DNA of 63,088 nt from Archaeoglobi archaeon JdFR-42 (GCA_002010305.1 MTND01000040.1:1-63088), one strand, 5' to 3'. Numbered from the stretch's first letter, positions 24,852 through 34,319 are shown. The notes: generated from the letters alone by a model not told the origin. Numbers and translations: made by a program.

Positions 24852-26387
24852 TTACAGTTCCTCTGCCAGCTCAACGTCTATCCTCTCTATTATCTTTCTT
24901 GCCACTTCCTCAGATATCAAGCCTTTCACAACTGCATCATTCAACGCACTTTTTTCAGCCTGAAGAATCCTTCTTCTAGCTATCATATCCATTTCTTTTC
25001 TCAACAACCCGTCCTCTCCAATCAATGCAGCAATTTTTTTGGAAAGTTCCTCTGTTTCTTTTTCAAACTGGACATTCAACTCTTCAGCTATCACATGAGC
25101 AATCAATCCCTCTTCTACCATTTTTTCAAGTTCTTTCCTAGCTGCTTTTACTGCGATTGCTTTTCCCATCAACTCTTCGTATTCAAGCTGTTTTTCCTCT
25201 TTCCTTACAAGAGAAGATCGTTTAATGAAAAATTCCATACTCAATCCCTGAACAACGAGAGAGAAAAGTACTACACCAAATGTCATACTGGCCAGTAAAT
25301 CACGATAAGGTACATCCCCCAATCCAAGAGCTAGAGCTACCGGGATGGTTCCATGCAGCCCTCCCCAGAAAATCACATGCTGCCATTGAAAAGGGATTTT
25401 AAGCTTTGACTTTATATTGGAAAGATTGACGAGAGGATACACTGATAAGGCTCTCTCTATCAGTACCACTACCACAGCCATAACAATAGGTTTCCAGTAC
25501 ACGATCAGCTTATCTAAATGGATGTCCAATCCTATGAGGAGAAACACGATTGAATTCACAATAAATACTAAAAAACCCCAAAAAGTGATGAGAGTGACTC
25601 TTGTAGTAGGTGACATGGAAAGGTATTTCCCATAATTTCCTATTATTAGCCCTGCCATTACAACTGCAATAACTCCTGAAACTTTGAGAGTCTCAGCAAT
25701 TATAAAGACAGAAAAGGCGAGTATAAGAGTAATGGTCACTTCTATCAGATGATCATCAATGTAACCTAGAATCTTATAGCCCACATATCCGAGAATGAAT
25801 CCTATTGCTGCACCACCAATAACGACAACCAGAAAAGTTATAGCACCATCAATCAAATCCAATCCAGATCCTCTAACCATTTCGAATAATATGCCAAAGA
25901 GTACCACACCTGTTCCATCGTTGAGTATGCTCTCTCCTTCCACAATGGTAGATAGTCGCTTGGGAACTCCAAGAGCCTTGAAAGCTGCTAGGACAGACAC
26001 CGGATCAGTAGGAGTTATCATGGCACCAAATAGTAAGGCAATGGCAAGAGGAATTGCAATCAGATATGACATTAAATATCCCACCGTTAAGGTAGAAATG
26101 AGTACTCCAGCAATAGCGAGGAGAGATATGGGCCTGAAATTATTCTTTATGTGCTGAATGTCCATGTTTAAGGCGCCTTCAAATAGAAGGGGAGGGAGGA
26201 TAAGGTAGAAAATGATTTCCTCTGTCAGAGGAACTTCGGGTAATAACCTGACCATTCCGACAAAGAGTCCAACTAAAACCAGAGCAATGGTGTAGGGAAG
26301 TCGAATATATTTAACGAGAACGGCGACAGCGGTGGCAATCATCAACAGAGCCAGCAACTCGGTAAGTTCGAAGGCAAGACTGTCCAT
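24852..26387 (-). CDS. nhaP: Na+/H+ antiporter, CPA1/NhaP type
   Basis: A 511-aa protein with about 12 membrane helices in residues 1-395 and a cytoplasmic, Glu/Lys-rich helical tail (about 400-511). CPA1 features include the early loop PPLLFEGALNMD and the ion-site region with GAMITPTDPVSVLAAFKALG (TP near the unwound helix) and VEGESILNDGTGVVLF, where Asn-Asp bind the cation. It exchanges Na+ for H+ for pH or salt homeostasis. It stands alone. Confidence 0.92.
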   Translation of the reverse strand: MDSLAFELTELLALLMIATAVAVLVKYIRLPYTIALVLVGLFVGMVRLLPEVPLTEEIIFYLILPPLLFEGALNMDIQHIKNNFRPISLLAIAGVLISTLTVGYLMSYLIAIPLAIALLFGAMITPTDPVSVLAAFKALGVPKRLSTIVEGESILNDGTGVVLFGILFEMVRGSGLDLIDGAITFLVVVIGGAAIGFILGYVGYKILGYIDDHLIEVTITLILAFSVFIIAETLKVSGVIAVVMAGLIIGNYGKYLSMSPTTRVTLITFWGFLVFIVNSIVFLLIGLDIHLDKLIVYWKPIVMAVVVVLIERALSVYPLVNLSNIKSKLKIPFQWQHVIFWGGLHGTIPVALALGLGDVPYRDLLASMTFGVVLFSLVVQGLSMEFFIKRSSLVRKEEKQLEYEELMGKAIAVKAARKELEKMVEEGLIAHVIAEELNVQFEKETEELSKKIAALIGEDGLLRKEMDMIARRRILQAEKSALNDAVVKGLISEEVARKIIERIDVELAEEL

Positions 26388-26576
26388 AAAAGACTTTAAG
26401 TATATTCCCGCTTATAATAATTGGGGTTTAAAAATAGAGTCTTCTGAGTTTATATTCCATTAATTTCCTGGTAACTCCTACTAATTCGATGGAGTTTAAA
26501 TGAACAGCAATACCAAATATCGAATAAAGGAGAGTATTTCTATATGCTATATTAATGCTAAATTAACAACGGGGGA

Positions 26577-26804
26577 CTAAGCCTTCTCCGAGCCTTTCTC
26601 AATTACTTCTGGCCTTAATAGAATGTAAAGAATAAGTCCCAATATATGGGTGAAAAAAACTACCAAGAGCCATAGTAATGGCTTCACGCTTCCATAGGGG
26701 TATCTGGTTACGGCATCACGATACACCCATACCAAGATGAGGATCAACACCAGTCCAAGCAAAAAAACAATAGCAAGCATCAATACTTCCGAGACGCCGA
26801 TCAT
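26577..26804 (-). CDS. Small membrane protein, PLDc_N-like
   Basis: A 75-aa protein with two membrane helices (about 5-27 and 40-63). The pattern WVYRDAVTR, then LWLLVVFFTHILGLILYILL, matches the short PLDc_N (phospholipase D nuclease N-terminal) membrane module found alone in many archaea. A TATA-like run (about 26825-26838) lies about 27 bp upstream of the ATG. Function unknown. Confidence 0.65.
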   Translation of the reverse strand: MIGVSEVLMLAIVFLLGLVLILILVWVYRDAVTRYPYGSVKPLLWLLVVFFTHILGLILYILLRPEVIEKGSEKA

Positions 26805-26857
26805 AACTAGAACTATGGTATTTCGTTATTTAATATTTATGGTCATAATTTTGAAAA

Positions 26858-27454
26858 TTATTTAATTTTCTTTAACCTATCCATGTAGGGATAAAACCAT
26901 ATAGAGACAATGCCAGAAATCAATAATACCTTTCTGACAAAGGGCATCGAATCCCAGAGGACAGTTTTCCAGACATCCATATATGTGTGCAGATCAACAT
27001 ATTCTGGAAACTTCCATTTACCATCGACATATATCGCAGCAGATTGATTTTCAAACTTTTTAACAAAATCTGTCTGTTCTTTTCCTTCATAGTCAACCCA
27101 AAAATGGATTGGGGAGATCTCAAAAGAGAATGGTATGTTTTTCTCATTCAAAATAGAGGCTAACAGAATTGCTCTGCTCTTACAATCCCCCTTGCCGTTC
27201 TTTATAACTTCCTCCGGATGTGGAAGATACCATGGAACTCCATAAACCCTAAAATCATATTCATACCTCACGAATTCAATAACAAATCTTTCAATCTCCT
27301 CTGGATCAGATGGTAATATAGACACATTTACAGGGCTTTTTTCAATAGGTGGATTATTCAACCGTTCAACGCTTACTACTAAAAGGTAAGGGTTAGGATA
27401 CATAACAAAGAAAATCCATAACACAGAAATTATTCCTTTTAATTTTAACTTCAT
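26858..27454 (-). CDS. Membrane-anchored transglutaminase-like protein
   Basis: A 198-aa protein with an N-terminal membrane segment (about 8-28), a transglutaminase-like core and a C-terminal hydrophobic helix (about 172-190). The nucleophile is in GKGDCKSRAILLASIL (Cys91) and the histidine in SPIHFWVDYEG (His117), followed by AAIYVDGKWKFPEYVD supplying the likely acidic residue. Such proteins act as cysteine proteases or amidases on surface proteins. Both ends hydrophobic implies the domain faces outward. A TATA-like run lies about 29 bp upstream. Confidence 0.75.
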   Translation of the reverse strand: MKLKLKGIISVLWIFFVMYPNPYLLVVSVERLNNPPIEKSPVNVSILPSDPEEIERFVIEFVRYEYDFRVYGVPWYLPHPEEVIKNGKGDCKSRAILLASILNEKNIPFSFEISPIHFWVDYEGKEQTDFVKKFENQSAAIYVDGKWKFPEYVDLHTYMDVWKTVLWDSMPFVRKVLLISGIVSIWFYPYMDRLKKIK

Positions 27455-27583
27455 AATTTGCGTGTGGTTAGCACAGAATTATATTTAAAATTTATCACAA
27501 TATGTCTGAAATCAGAGAATATAGCAGTTCAGTCACACGATTGAACTAACGACTCCTGAAATCCCCTTCATAAAACTCCATAC

Positions 27584-28366
27584 TTAATTACCCTCATACC
27601 TTCCTGTAGCTATTTTTTCAATTATCTTTTTATGTCTTTCACAGAACTCGGGATCTGAAGTTTGAGCGTGTATCATATCTTCCTGCCAATGGGCATTATA
27701 TAGCCTACAATCTTTATTTTCACAAAAAGCTTCATGGGTAAAATGATACACAATCCCTTGCATAACATAACCTTTAGCAATTTCTGTCAATCGTTCATCC
27801 TCATAATCAATAAATCGCCCCTTAAATTGGTCTTTAATTGTTTCAGGAGGGATACCAAAGGGAGCCAGCTTCTGTTTTGCGATATAATATTCTTTCGGTT
27901 TGGCTGGAGCCTCAATCATTCCTGTAATCGATATTACTACAGGAATCCCCAGAATTACTATTCTAGCATGATATCTGTCCTGCAATGTTGCTATCAGTCG
28001 ATCAGTAAACACGAGATGAAGGTTAGATACATGCAACTCTTCAGTCGGTATTATTTTCCTTATAAGAGCTGACAGATCCAGACCATCATAAAGAACTCCT
28101 AAGACTCTAGACTTTCCAGTTAAAACCCTTTTCTCAAATTCAATTTCACCATATAGAGGTTCAAAATCAGATATCTTCTTACATATATCCCTTACTCTGC
28201 ATTTGGCCAACTCTTTGGCCAGAAACTCAGTATGTTCTGGAGACGAGGAAAAAATATTATCTCTGATCTTAATTTGAAACGGGAATTTCTCCAGAAGATA
28301 TTCCCTAATCTCTCTGAGATCAATAGTCTCACTTTCAGGCCCATATAGGTATATGTGTGTGTTCAT
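27584..28366 (-). CDS. Putative metallopeptidase-like archaeal protein (resembles DUF6775)
   Basis: A 260-aa soluble protein. The C-terminal third has GIVYHFTHEAFCENKDC, then YNAHWQEDMIHAQ and EFCERHKKI: a cluster of His and Cys reminiscent of archaemetzincin tails (HExxH-derived site plus a Cys4-like zinc knuckle), but without a canonical HExxH. The middle includes VFTDRLIATLQDRYHARIVI. I place it only tentatively with DUF6775 putative metallopeptidases. It starts 21 bp after thi4 and is probably cotranscribed with it. Confidence 0.5.
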   Translation of the reverse strand: MNTHIYLYGPESETIDLREIREYLLEKFPFQIKIRDNIFSSSPEHTEFLAKELAKCRVRDICKKISDFEPLYGEIEFEKRVLTGKSRVLGVLYDGLDLSALIRKIIPTEELHVSNLHLVFTDRLIATLQDRYHARIVILGIPVVISITGMIEAPAKPKEYYIAKQKLAPFGIPPETIKDQFKGRFIDYEDERLTEIAKGYVMQGIVYHFTHEAFCENKDCRLYNAHWQEDMIHAQTSDPEFCERHKKIIEKIATGRYEGN

Positions 28367-28387
28367 TAGTCCAGATGATTACCTAAT

Positions 28388-29170
28388 TCACTCCTTCAGT
28401 TTTTCAATTGCAACTTCTGCAGCCCTTTTGCCCGAAAGCAACATCGCACCAAAAGTCGGTCCCATTCTGGGCAATCCATAGGTGGTAGAGACGGCCATTC
28501 CCATAACTATCAGACCTGGATGGGCCTCTCCAGTATGCTCCACAATAAGATCCTCAGATTTTTCGACCCACATTGCACCATAACCTGGAGTTTTTATCAT
28601 TCCTCTTTCCTCAAGTTTACTTACCACTACAGCATCATGCCCAGAGGCATCCATTACCAGTCTTGCCTCCAATGCAATAGGGTCTACACAGGTTATTTCT
28701 CTCGGTAAAGCTGATACCGGAGTCCAGTTTACCACTACTCCTGATACCCTGTTGTCCTCTCTTAAAACAACATCATCGAATTTTGTCATGTTCAGGATCT
28801 TTGCTCCAGCATCACATGCTGCAGCAATAAGTTTGGAACAGGCATGTGGACCATCTGCCACATAAAGACCGGGAACATACTCAGAATAGGGAATCTCTAA
28901 CTCATCAAGAACTTCATTTCCCGGCCCTCTAACAGTGACTTTATTCATCAAGTAACCGCCTATCCAGAAACCTCCACCCAGATAATTATTTCTCTCAATT
29001 ATGAGGACCTGAATTCCATTTTCCGCAAGTTCTTTTGCAGCCATCAATCCACTGGGTCCACCACCGACTATTATCACATCAGAACCAGCATATCTCTCAA
29101 AATCACGGGTAAACTCAGACACTATTGCCCTTGTGACATCCTTTTCTCCAACTTTATCAAACTGCACCAT
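28388..29170 (-). CDS. thi4: Thiamine thiazole synthase (Thi4 family), Cys-type
   Basis: A 260-aa FAD/NAD-fold protein that makes the thiazole moiety of thiamine from NAD and glycine. The dinucleotide motif [17 protein letters not shown] is at about 36-52, with [13 protein letters not shown] at about 65-77 and the C-terminal [18 protein letters not shown]. At the sulfur-donor position the sequence is [11 protein letters not shown], giving Cys161, as in yeast-type suicidal Thi4; many archaeal Thi4 have His there and use free sulfide. ThiL, which phosphorylates thiamine monophosphate, is encoded at 38.97 kb. Confidence 0.9.
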   Translation of the reverse strand: MVQFDKVGEKDVTRAIVSEFTRDFERYAGSDVIIVGGGPSGLMAAKELAENGIQVLIIERNNYLGGGFWIGGYLMNKVTVRGPGNEVLDELEIPYSEYVPGLYVADGPHACSKLIAAACDAGAKILNMTKFDDVVLREDNRVSGVVVNWTPVSALPREITCVDPIALEARLVMDASGHDAVVVSKLEERGMIKTPGYGAMWVEKSEDLIVEHTGEAHPGLIVMGMAVSTTYGLPRMGPTFGAMLLSGKRAAEVAIEKLKE

Positions 29171-29205
29171 GTCTTAACACCTCCATTCAATTTTACCTCA
29201 TACTT

Positions 29206-29799
29206 TTAATCTCTTCGATTTGATGTTGAAGGATTGCTCCTCATGTACATTTCCTTAACAACTTCATCAGTAAGAAAAACCCGATATTTAAATCCTGCTC
29301 TACCATCTGCTAGCATGGCATTTCGTATTGTCGATTGCATTTCCTCAATAGTGGCTAGTTTGATTCCTGCAATTTCTTTTTTATCCCGGGGAATCATATC
29401 TCCTTCCACATACCTGGCTTGAAAAACGTGAGATACCCATGGTATAACCTCATCACCGCAAATAAATCGTGCATATACCCTGAGCAGATATCTCTTAAGA
29501 CTTATTATCGTTCCAGTTTCTTCAAATATTTCACGGTTAATTCCATCCAAAACACTTTCTCCCTCATTTATCCCACCACTGGGGGCTCTGTAGACTCCAT
29601 CAGGATATGAATGTTTTTTTATAAGAATGAGCCTATTTCCTTTGAATATAAATACAGTAACATCGTGATTCCTTCCTTTTCTGGCAGACATTCGTACCAG
29701 TTCACACTCACTATCATCCATCACAATATCAATGTGACTCTCTCGAGGAACCCCATACTCTTTTTCGAGATTTCTAATTTCATCGTTAGGAAGATCCAA
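29206..29799 (-). CDS. Nudix hydrolase
   Basis: A 197-aa protein with a complete Nudix box at about 75-97 (GGINEGESV, then REIFEETGT), whose glutamates bind Mg2+ for cleavage of nucleoside diphosphate-linked substrates. About 40 extra residues precede the domain. It ends a tight three-gene run with the CBS and amidohydrolase genes upstream. Substrate unknown. Confidence 0.88.
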   Translation of the reverse strand: MDLPNDEIRNLEKEYGVPRESHIDIVMDDSECELVRMSARKGRNHDVTVFIFKGNRLILIKKHSYPDGVYRAPSGGINEGESVLDGINREIFEETGTIISLKRYLLRVYARFICGDEVIPWVSHVFQARYVEGDMIPRDKKEIAGIKLATIEEMQSTIRNAMLADGRAGFKYRVFLTDEVVKEMYMRSNPSTSNRRD

Positions 29800-29813
29800 C
29801 CCAGAGACACCTC

Positions 29814-30644
29814 TTACAAAATAGCTCTAATGAGGTTTCGATCAAATAGAAGACCAAGGAGATTCTCTTCTGGAGTTATAACAGCGAGGTAATCTATTTT
29901 GGTTTTAACCATTTTTTTTGCACATTCTACTACACTCACCTGGGGATACACCGACACAGCCTCACTCATTACATTTTTCACAGGTTCATCTGGAAGCCGT
30001 ATAACTGTGACTTCAAAATATTTTCTGGTGTAGTCCCTTAACCCTTCCCATGTCCATTCATCATCTCCCCCAGCCTGAGAATAATCAGATTTTTCAACCA
30101 GATCTTCCAGAGAGATGAGGTTGATAATGCCTTTTTCATCAATAATTCCAGACAGTTTTCCCCTAGAGTCAAGTACGGGGAGGGCTTCTGACCTACCAAG
30201 CCTCATAATTTCCACTATGACATTTAAAGGGGTCTCTTCCCATACCGGACAAGTATATTCAGATATGAAATCCCCTGCTCTTTTATCTATGTCCATTTCC
30301 GCCATAGCCTTCACAACATCAGCGACTGTTATTATCCCAACTAACTTGGAATCCTCTACCACAGGAATTCTCCGGATATTGGATTTGATAAGAACCTCCA
30401 CCACCTCAGTGATATCTACATTTGGATCTACAACAATAGGATTTCTGGTCATTAACAGGGCAATCTGCTCTTCCTCTGGATTATTTAATATGTCTTTCCT
30501 TGTTATAATCCCTACAAGAGTTCCATCTTTCAAAACTGGAACCCCAGAGATCCCGTGCTCTTTCAAAACATCCAGAACCTCATCTCTAGAACCAGGTATG
30601 GAGACAGTTATAACATCCTCATTCATTATATCTCTAGCGATCAT
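29814..30644 (-). CDS. Four-CBS-domain protein
   Basis: A 276-aa protein built from CBS repeats: DIMNEDVITVSIPGSRDEV, LMTRNPIVVDPNVDITEVV, YTCPVWEETPLNVIVEIM and NVMSEAVSVYPQVSVVECA begin the four motifs. CBS pairs bind adenosine nucleotides and tune partner enzymes. The ATG at 30644 is chosen since GAGGTG lies 6 nt upstream; an ATG at 30683 would add 13 residues and abut the amidohydrolase stop. No catalytic domain. Confidence 0.85.
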   Translation of the reverse strand: MIARDIMNEDVITVSIPGSRDEVLDVLKEHGISGVPVLKDGTLVGIITRKDILNNPEEEQIALLMTRNPIVVDPNVDITEVVEVLIKSNIRRIPVVEDSKLVGIITVADVVKAMAEMDIDKRAGDFISEYTCPVWEETPLNVIVEIMRLGRSEALPVLDSRGKLSGIIDEKGIINLISLEDLVEKSDYSQAGGDDEWTWEGLRDYTRKYFEVTVIRLPDEPVKNVMSEAVSVYPQVSVVECAKKMVKTKIDYLAVITPEENLLGLLFDRNLIRAIL

Positions 30645-30686
30645 CATACACACCTCAGCCGGCGACCTACTGAACCAACTCATTGC

Positions 30687-31739
30687 TTAAAAACCTTTCT
30701 TCCGGTAAAAAATCCATGATCCATTCCTGATAATCCCTGTTATATCGCTTGCTTCACTCCTTCTGACAAAAGAACGTATAGGGTCGGATGAAAAATCCAT
30801 ATTGTTTGTCTTAAGATCCATTACCAGAAATGAGTCCACCTTCTTTTTAAATATGCGATATCCATTAAAAATTCCTCTTATCACTGCTTTATCATTTTTA
30901 AAAAAATGTTTGGATGCAAATTCCATTTCTCTGAAAATGTTGGGAGAGTTTATCATAACATTATCTGTACCTAATACGATATGTTTATAATTTCTAAAAA
31001 ATTCCGCATTGGTGGTGTCAAGATTTCCATAGGCAGCGTTAGACCTTAAACATAGACAAATAGGAATCTCAAGATCTTCTACCATACGCAACTGACGTCT
31101 GGTTGCCGAAAGCATATGTATCAATAGATCAGGTTCTAATGCCAGTGCATCATCTACATCTCTATCGTCTAATTCCCCGGCATGAATGGCAAAAATTCCA
31201 TTGTTTTTTCTAACTATTTCTCTGAGATCTTCAAGAAACTTATAGCTGTGATCCCTAACACTGCTCATGCCAAATCCATCAGAAACCTCAATAAGCTTTT
31301 CTCCCTCCTCGATATCACCTGGTCTGGATAGAATGATCAATTTAGGGGCTAAATCAGCAGCGTTTATGGCCCTTAATAGAATATCCACTCCTTTTAATCC
31401 TTCTTCCCTGAACTCTACCCCATAACCTGTACCTGCTGAAAGCATATACTGAAGGGTCCTGGAAATAGCCTTTATTTTGGCCTTTTCTTGTGATGTGCTT
31501 AAAATTCTATGTTTCAACCCATCAGGTGGGGATACTAGCTTTTTAAGAGGTATATACGGAGGATCTTTAAAAATGGAATCGCCAAGATGCACATGAGCAT
31601 TGAATAGAAGAGGGAGGATAAGATGCTTAGGGTCGACTGTATCATCTTCTTCAAAAATCACTCTCTTTCCTTTTTTTACTATCCTTCCCCTAAAGAGGTT
31701 AAGATCTAGATCTAGATATACTCCCTCCACAAGAATCAT
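30687..31739 (-). CDS. Amidohydrolase-superfamily enzyme (deaminase-like)
   Basis: A 350-aa TIM-barrel hydrolase. Metal ligands are seen in FNAHVHLGD (His49, His51), IFAIHAGELDD (His and Glu), LLIHMLSAT (His) and VLGTDNVM (catalytic Asp). This is the pattern of chlorohydrolase/guanine-cytosine deaminases (subtype III). Substrate not determinable, perhaps a nucleobase or nucleoside given the Nudix and CBS neighbours 3-15 bp downstream. Confidence 0.8.
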   Translation of the reverse strand: MILVEGVYLDLDLNLFRGRIVKKGKRVIFEEDDTVDPKHLILPLLFNAHVHLGDSIFKDPPYIPLKKLVSPPDGLKHRILSTSQEKAKIKAISRTLQYMLSAGTGYGVEFREEGLKGVDILLRAINAADLAPKLIILSRPGDIEEGEKLIEVSDGFGMSSVRDHSYKFLEDLREIVRKNNGIFAIHAGELDDRDVDDALALEPDLLIHMLSATRRQLRMVEDLEIPICLCLRSNAAYGNLDTTNAEFFRNYKHIVLGTDNVMINSPNIFREMEFASKHFFKNDKAVIRGIFNGYRIFKKKVDSFLVMDLKTNNMDFSSDPIRSFVRRSEASDITGIIRNGSWIFYRKKGF

Positions 31740-31976
31740 AGTGGAAACTAATCCGCACCTCTGATTTAAATCTTACCAGAATCTAAGAGTTAAATATGGC
31801 TGTAGAGAACGACAAAAATAGGGTTATCTCTTATCGTTATGTAAGCCTCTTATTTCAGAAGAGACCTCATTCTACATCAATTCTACTAACAATTTCTTAT
31901 ATACTGCCAAGCCTATAATCCTTTCGACAATGAGATAGTAAACTTAAAATAATAGATTCGACGACTGGATATTTGT

Positions 31977-32150
31977 ATGGCAAAAGGGAAAAAAAGTCAG
32001 TCTCCTTTAATGTCCTCAGCTGGAATAATGAGGTATTATGAAGTAGAAGATTCTGCGATTAAAGTAAGTCCCAAAAGCATCATTATTCTTGGACTTGTAG
32101 TGACAGTCATTGTGATAGCTCTCAACGCATATTATGGTCTCTGGCCGTGA
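31977..32150 (+). CDS. secG: Preprotein translocase Sec61-beta/SecG subunit
   Basis: A 57-aa protein, too short for routine gene finding thresholds. It has the archaeal Sec61-beta layout: basic start, PLMSSAGIMRYYEVEDSAIKV (the SSAG...RYY motif), then one C-terminal membrane helix (IIILGLVVTVIVIALNAYY). It is the tail-anchored third subunit of SecYEG. A TATA-like run (about 31941-31953) lies near 28 bp upstream. Its stop overlaps the GTG start of engB. Confidence 0.93.
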   Translation: MAKGKKSQSPLMSSAGIMRYYEVEDSAIKVSPKSIIILGLVVTVIVIALNAYYGLWP

Positions 32151-32746
32151 ACCGGCGTAATGAATTTGTTTTTGTCGGACGTTCTAATGTTGGGAAATCC
32201 ACCCTATTCAGGCAGATATTTGGAGTAAAAGTCAAGATAGGGAAAAAACCAGGAGTTACTCTAAAACCATTTCATTTTAAATGTAAAGGATTCATTTTTA
32301 CAGATCTTCCTGGATATGGTTACATGCATGGGTTGAGAGGGAAGGACATAAGGCGGATTGGTGTAGGAGTCCTTGAGTACATTGAAAAGAGATCCACCTC
32401 AATAACAGCTGTTATTCATGTGATAGATGCTCCTGGATTTATAGACATAGCTAAAAGGTGTACAAGAAAAGGAGAGATACCAGTGGATGTGGAGCTTTTT
32501 CATTACTTTCATGTGTTTGACTTTCCAGTGATACTGGCTATAAACAAAATGGATAAGATACGTGATCCTGACCAAGCTATCGACTACATAATTGAGTGTA
32601 TGGGTCTTTTGCCCCCTTGGAGACAGTGGCCGGATGTGGTAGCACCCATCAGTGGTAAATCAGGGGAAGTCGAATCTTTAAAAAAGATTTTGAAAAACCT
32701 GATAATTTCTTCAAGAAAACATGAAGCATTAAAATGTATACGGTAG
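32147..32746 (+). CDS. engB: EngB-family GTP-binding protein
   Basis: A 199-aa GTPase. G1 GRSNVGKST is at residues 11-19, G3 DLPGYGY near 56-62, and G4 NKMD near 131-134, as in EngB/YihA, which assists large ribosomal subunit assembly. The GTG start at 32147 overlaps the secG stop (GTGA), so the two are translationally coupled. Length is normal. Confidence 0.92.
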   Translation: MNRRNEFVFVGRSNVGKSTLFRQIFGVKVKIGKKPGVTLKPFHFKCKGFIFTDLPGYGYMHGLRGKDIRRIGVGVLEYIEKRSTSITAVIHVIDAPGFIDIAKRCTRKGEIPVDVELFHYFHVFDFPVILAINKMDKIRDPDQAIDYIIECMGLLPPWRQWPDVVAPISGKSGEVESLKKILKNLIISSRKHEALKCIR

Positions 32747-33119
32747 AACTGTTCTGTCAAATTTCTTCACATTGTCTAACATGAGTTATAATCACTTACT
32801 ATTCTGAGACCTTGATAGGAGAACTATCTTTCAGTAGTATTTATATTTTCCATATTATTATTTATTTAACTATCCCTTCAATAGAAGAGGATACTTCAAA
32901 AGTATTTAAAGAGGAGTAAACGAATAAATGAGGCTGATATGAATTCTGTTTTACTGGTATCTGTCCGTCTTTAGTAGTAAAATTGAATAAAGGCATAAAT
33001 ACATGTCAAAGGGAAGTATTGACAACAAGAGATACCTCATTGCAGATCAAACGAGTGCGTTTGATGGTAGAAAAACGACACTTTTTTAAATACAACACTG
33101 AAATTCAGTGGTGATCTGT
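32747..33119. other. 373-bp AT-rich spacer without a supported gene
   Basis: No tRNA, repeat or convincing protein gene was seen. The last 40 bp carry a TATA-like run (TTTTTTAAATAC, about 33082-33093) for the coaD operon. A 28-codon frame at 33003-33089 has no ribosome-binding site. The length leaves room for a small RNA that cannot be recognised by eye. Confidence 0.45.
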
Positions 33120-33572
33120 ATGAAAGTGGCTCTGGGCGGTACCTTTGAACCCCTCCATGAAGGTCACAAAGCCCTTATTGATAAGGCTATAGAGCTAGGA
33201 GGAGAGAACACACTTATTGGGGTTACCTCTGATGAAATGGCCAGAAAGAGGTTGAGGTCTGTGCTTCCATTTCACCTCAGAGCAGAAAATGTCAGACAAT
33301 ACATTAAATTGAAATATGGTCTAGATTTGCCTATAATAAAACTAAGAACTCCATATGGAACCACTCTTGAAGAAGACTTTGATTATCTGGTTGTTTCTCC
33401 TGAAACATATCCTGTGGGTGAGGAAATAAATCAGATTCGTGTTCAAAAAGGGCTGAGACCTATAACAGTGGTCAAGGTGGATTTCGTCTTCTCCCAAGAT
33501 GGAAAACCAATTTCTGCAACAAGGATAAAAAATGGAGAGATAGATCGATATGGTGTTCTATTATGCGATTGA
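33120..33572 (+). CDS. coaD: Archaeal phosphopantetheine adenylyltransferase
   Basis: A 150-aa nucleotidyltransferase of the cytidylyltransferase-like fold: GGTFEPLHEGHKALI contains HxGH at residues 13-16 and ISATRIK near the C terminus replaces the ISSTxIR motif. It forms dephospho-CoA from phosphopantetheine. The ATG at 33120 gives the standard N terminus; GTG codons at 33108 and 33111 are in frame. It overlaps the next gene by 10 bp. Confidence 0.9.
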   Translation: MKVALGGTFEPLHEGHKALIDKAIELGGENTLIGVTSDEMARKRLRSVLPFHLRAENVRQYIKLKYGLDLPIIKLRTPYGTTLEEDFDYLVVSPETYPVGEEINQIRVQKGLRPITVVKVDFVFSQDGKPISATRIKNGEIDRYGVLLCD

Positions 33573-34090
33573 GAGTGGGTTCTTTGAATCCTGTTAAGAT
33601 TCATGCAGTTAAAGATGCTTTTTCCCTGTTTTTTGATGATATACTGGTTGAGGGCGTGAAAGTGGATTCGAAGGTCTCATCTCAACCAGTAGGTGACGAA
33701 GTCATATTAGGAGCGGTCAACAGGGCTAAAAACGCATACTCAGAGGAAATAGACTTCTCTATTGGGATAGAAGCAGGATTAGTACCATTCCCCCACACCA
33801 CTACCGGTTATCTGGATCTCCAGTTTTGTGCTATTTTTGATGGGAGCAGGACCTCCATAGGATGTGGGCCCGGATTTGAATACCCTGCTATGGTCGTCCA
33901 GAAAGTCAAAAAGGGTAGAGAGGTTGGTGAAATCATGGCCGAGATATCAGGAATAGAGAATCTCGGTAAAACTACCGGAGCAGTTGGATTTTTGACAAGA
34001 AATAAATTAAGTAGGAGGGATATTACAAAAATAGCGGTAATTATGGCCCTTATACCCGTCCTCAATAACAAAGTCTACTATCCTTTTTAA
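33563..34090 (+). CDS. Inosine/xanthosine triphosphatase (DUF84/YjjX family)
   Basis: A 175-aa house-cleaning NTPase. Family motifs: VGSLNPVKIHAVKDAF at the N terminus, SIGIEAGLV and the C-terminal TGAVGFLTRNKLSR. It hydrolyses ITP/XTP to keep deaminated purines out of nucleic acids. The ATG overlaps the end of coaD. Confidence 0.9.
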   Translation: MRLRVGSLNPVKIHAVKDAFSLFFDDILVEGVKVDSKVSSQPVGDEVILGAVNRAKNAYSEEIDFSIGIEAGLVPFPHTTTGYLDLQFCAIFDGSRTSIGCGPGFEYPAMVVQKVKKGREVGEIMAEISGIENLGKTTGAVGFLTRNKLSRRDITKIAVIMALIPVLNNKVYYPF

Positions 34091-34314
34091 TCAAATAGAT
34101 CCTCATCTTCTCCTGACAGATCCTTTCTGCGAATATATATAGTTACGTAATCACCGCTCAAGTAACATACACTGCAATTGCCACCATCATCCATCCCACA
34201 GCCTTCTGTTTCTTCTATCTTCACCTCGTAACCCATGGATTCATACATATCTACGAATTCTTTCATTCTTTCTTTCTCAATTGTGAAAGCTTTCTCCCAA
34301 CTCTCTTCCGACAT
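34087..34314 (-). CDS. Small acidic Cys-containing protein, unknown
   Basis: A 75-aa protein starting ATG at 34314, 5 bp after the ferredoxin stop. A helix (WEKAFTIEKERMKEFVDMY) is followed by beta-like segments and the cysteines GCGMDD, GNCSVCY, which could bind zinc or a cluster. It ends in an acidic tail. Its stop overlaps the convergent NTPase gene by 4 bp. Likely functions with the ferredoxin; family unknown to me. Confidence 0.6.
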   Translation of the reverse strand: MSEESWEKAFTIEKERMKEFVDMYESMGYEVKIEETEGCGMDDGGNCSVCYLSGDYVTIYIRRKDLSGEDEDLFD

Positions 34315-34319
34315 AAAAA

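Noticed and set aside
33003-33089. 28-codon frame before coaD
   Set aside because: No ribosome-binding site, and its end runs into the probable coaD TATA element.
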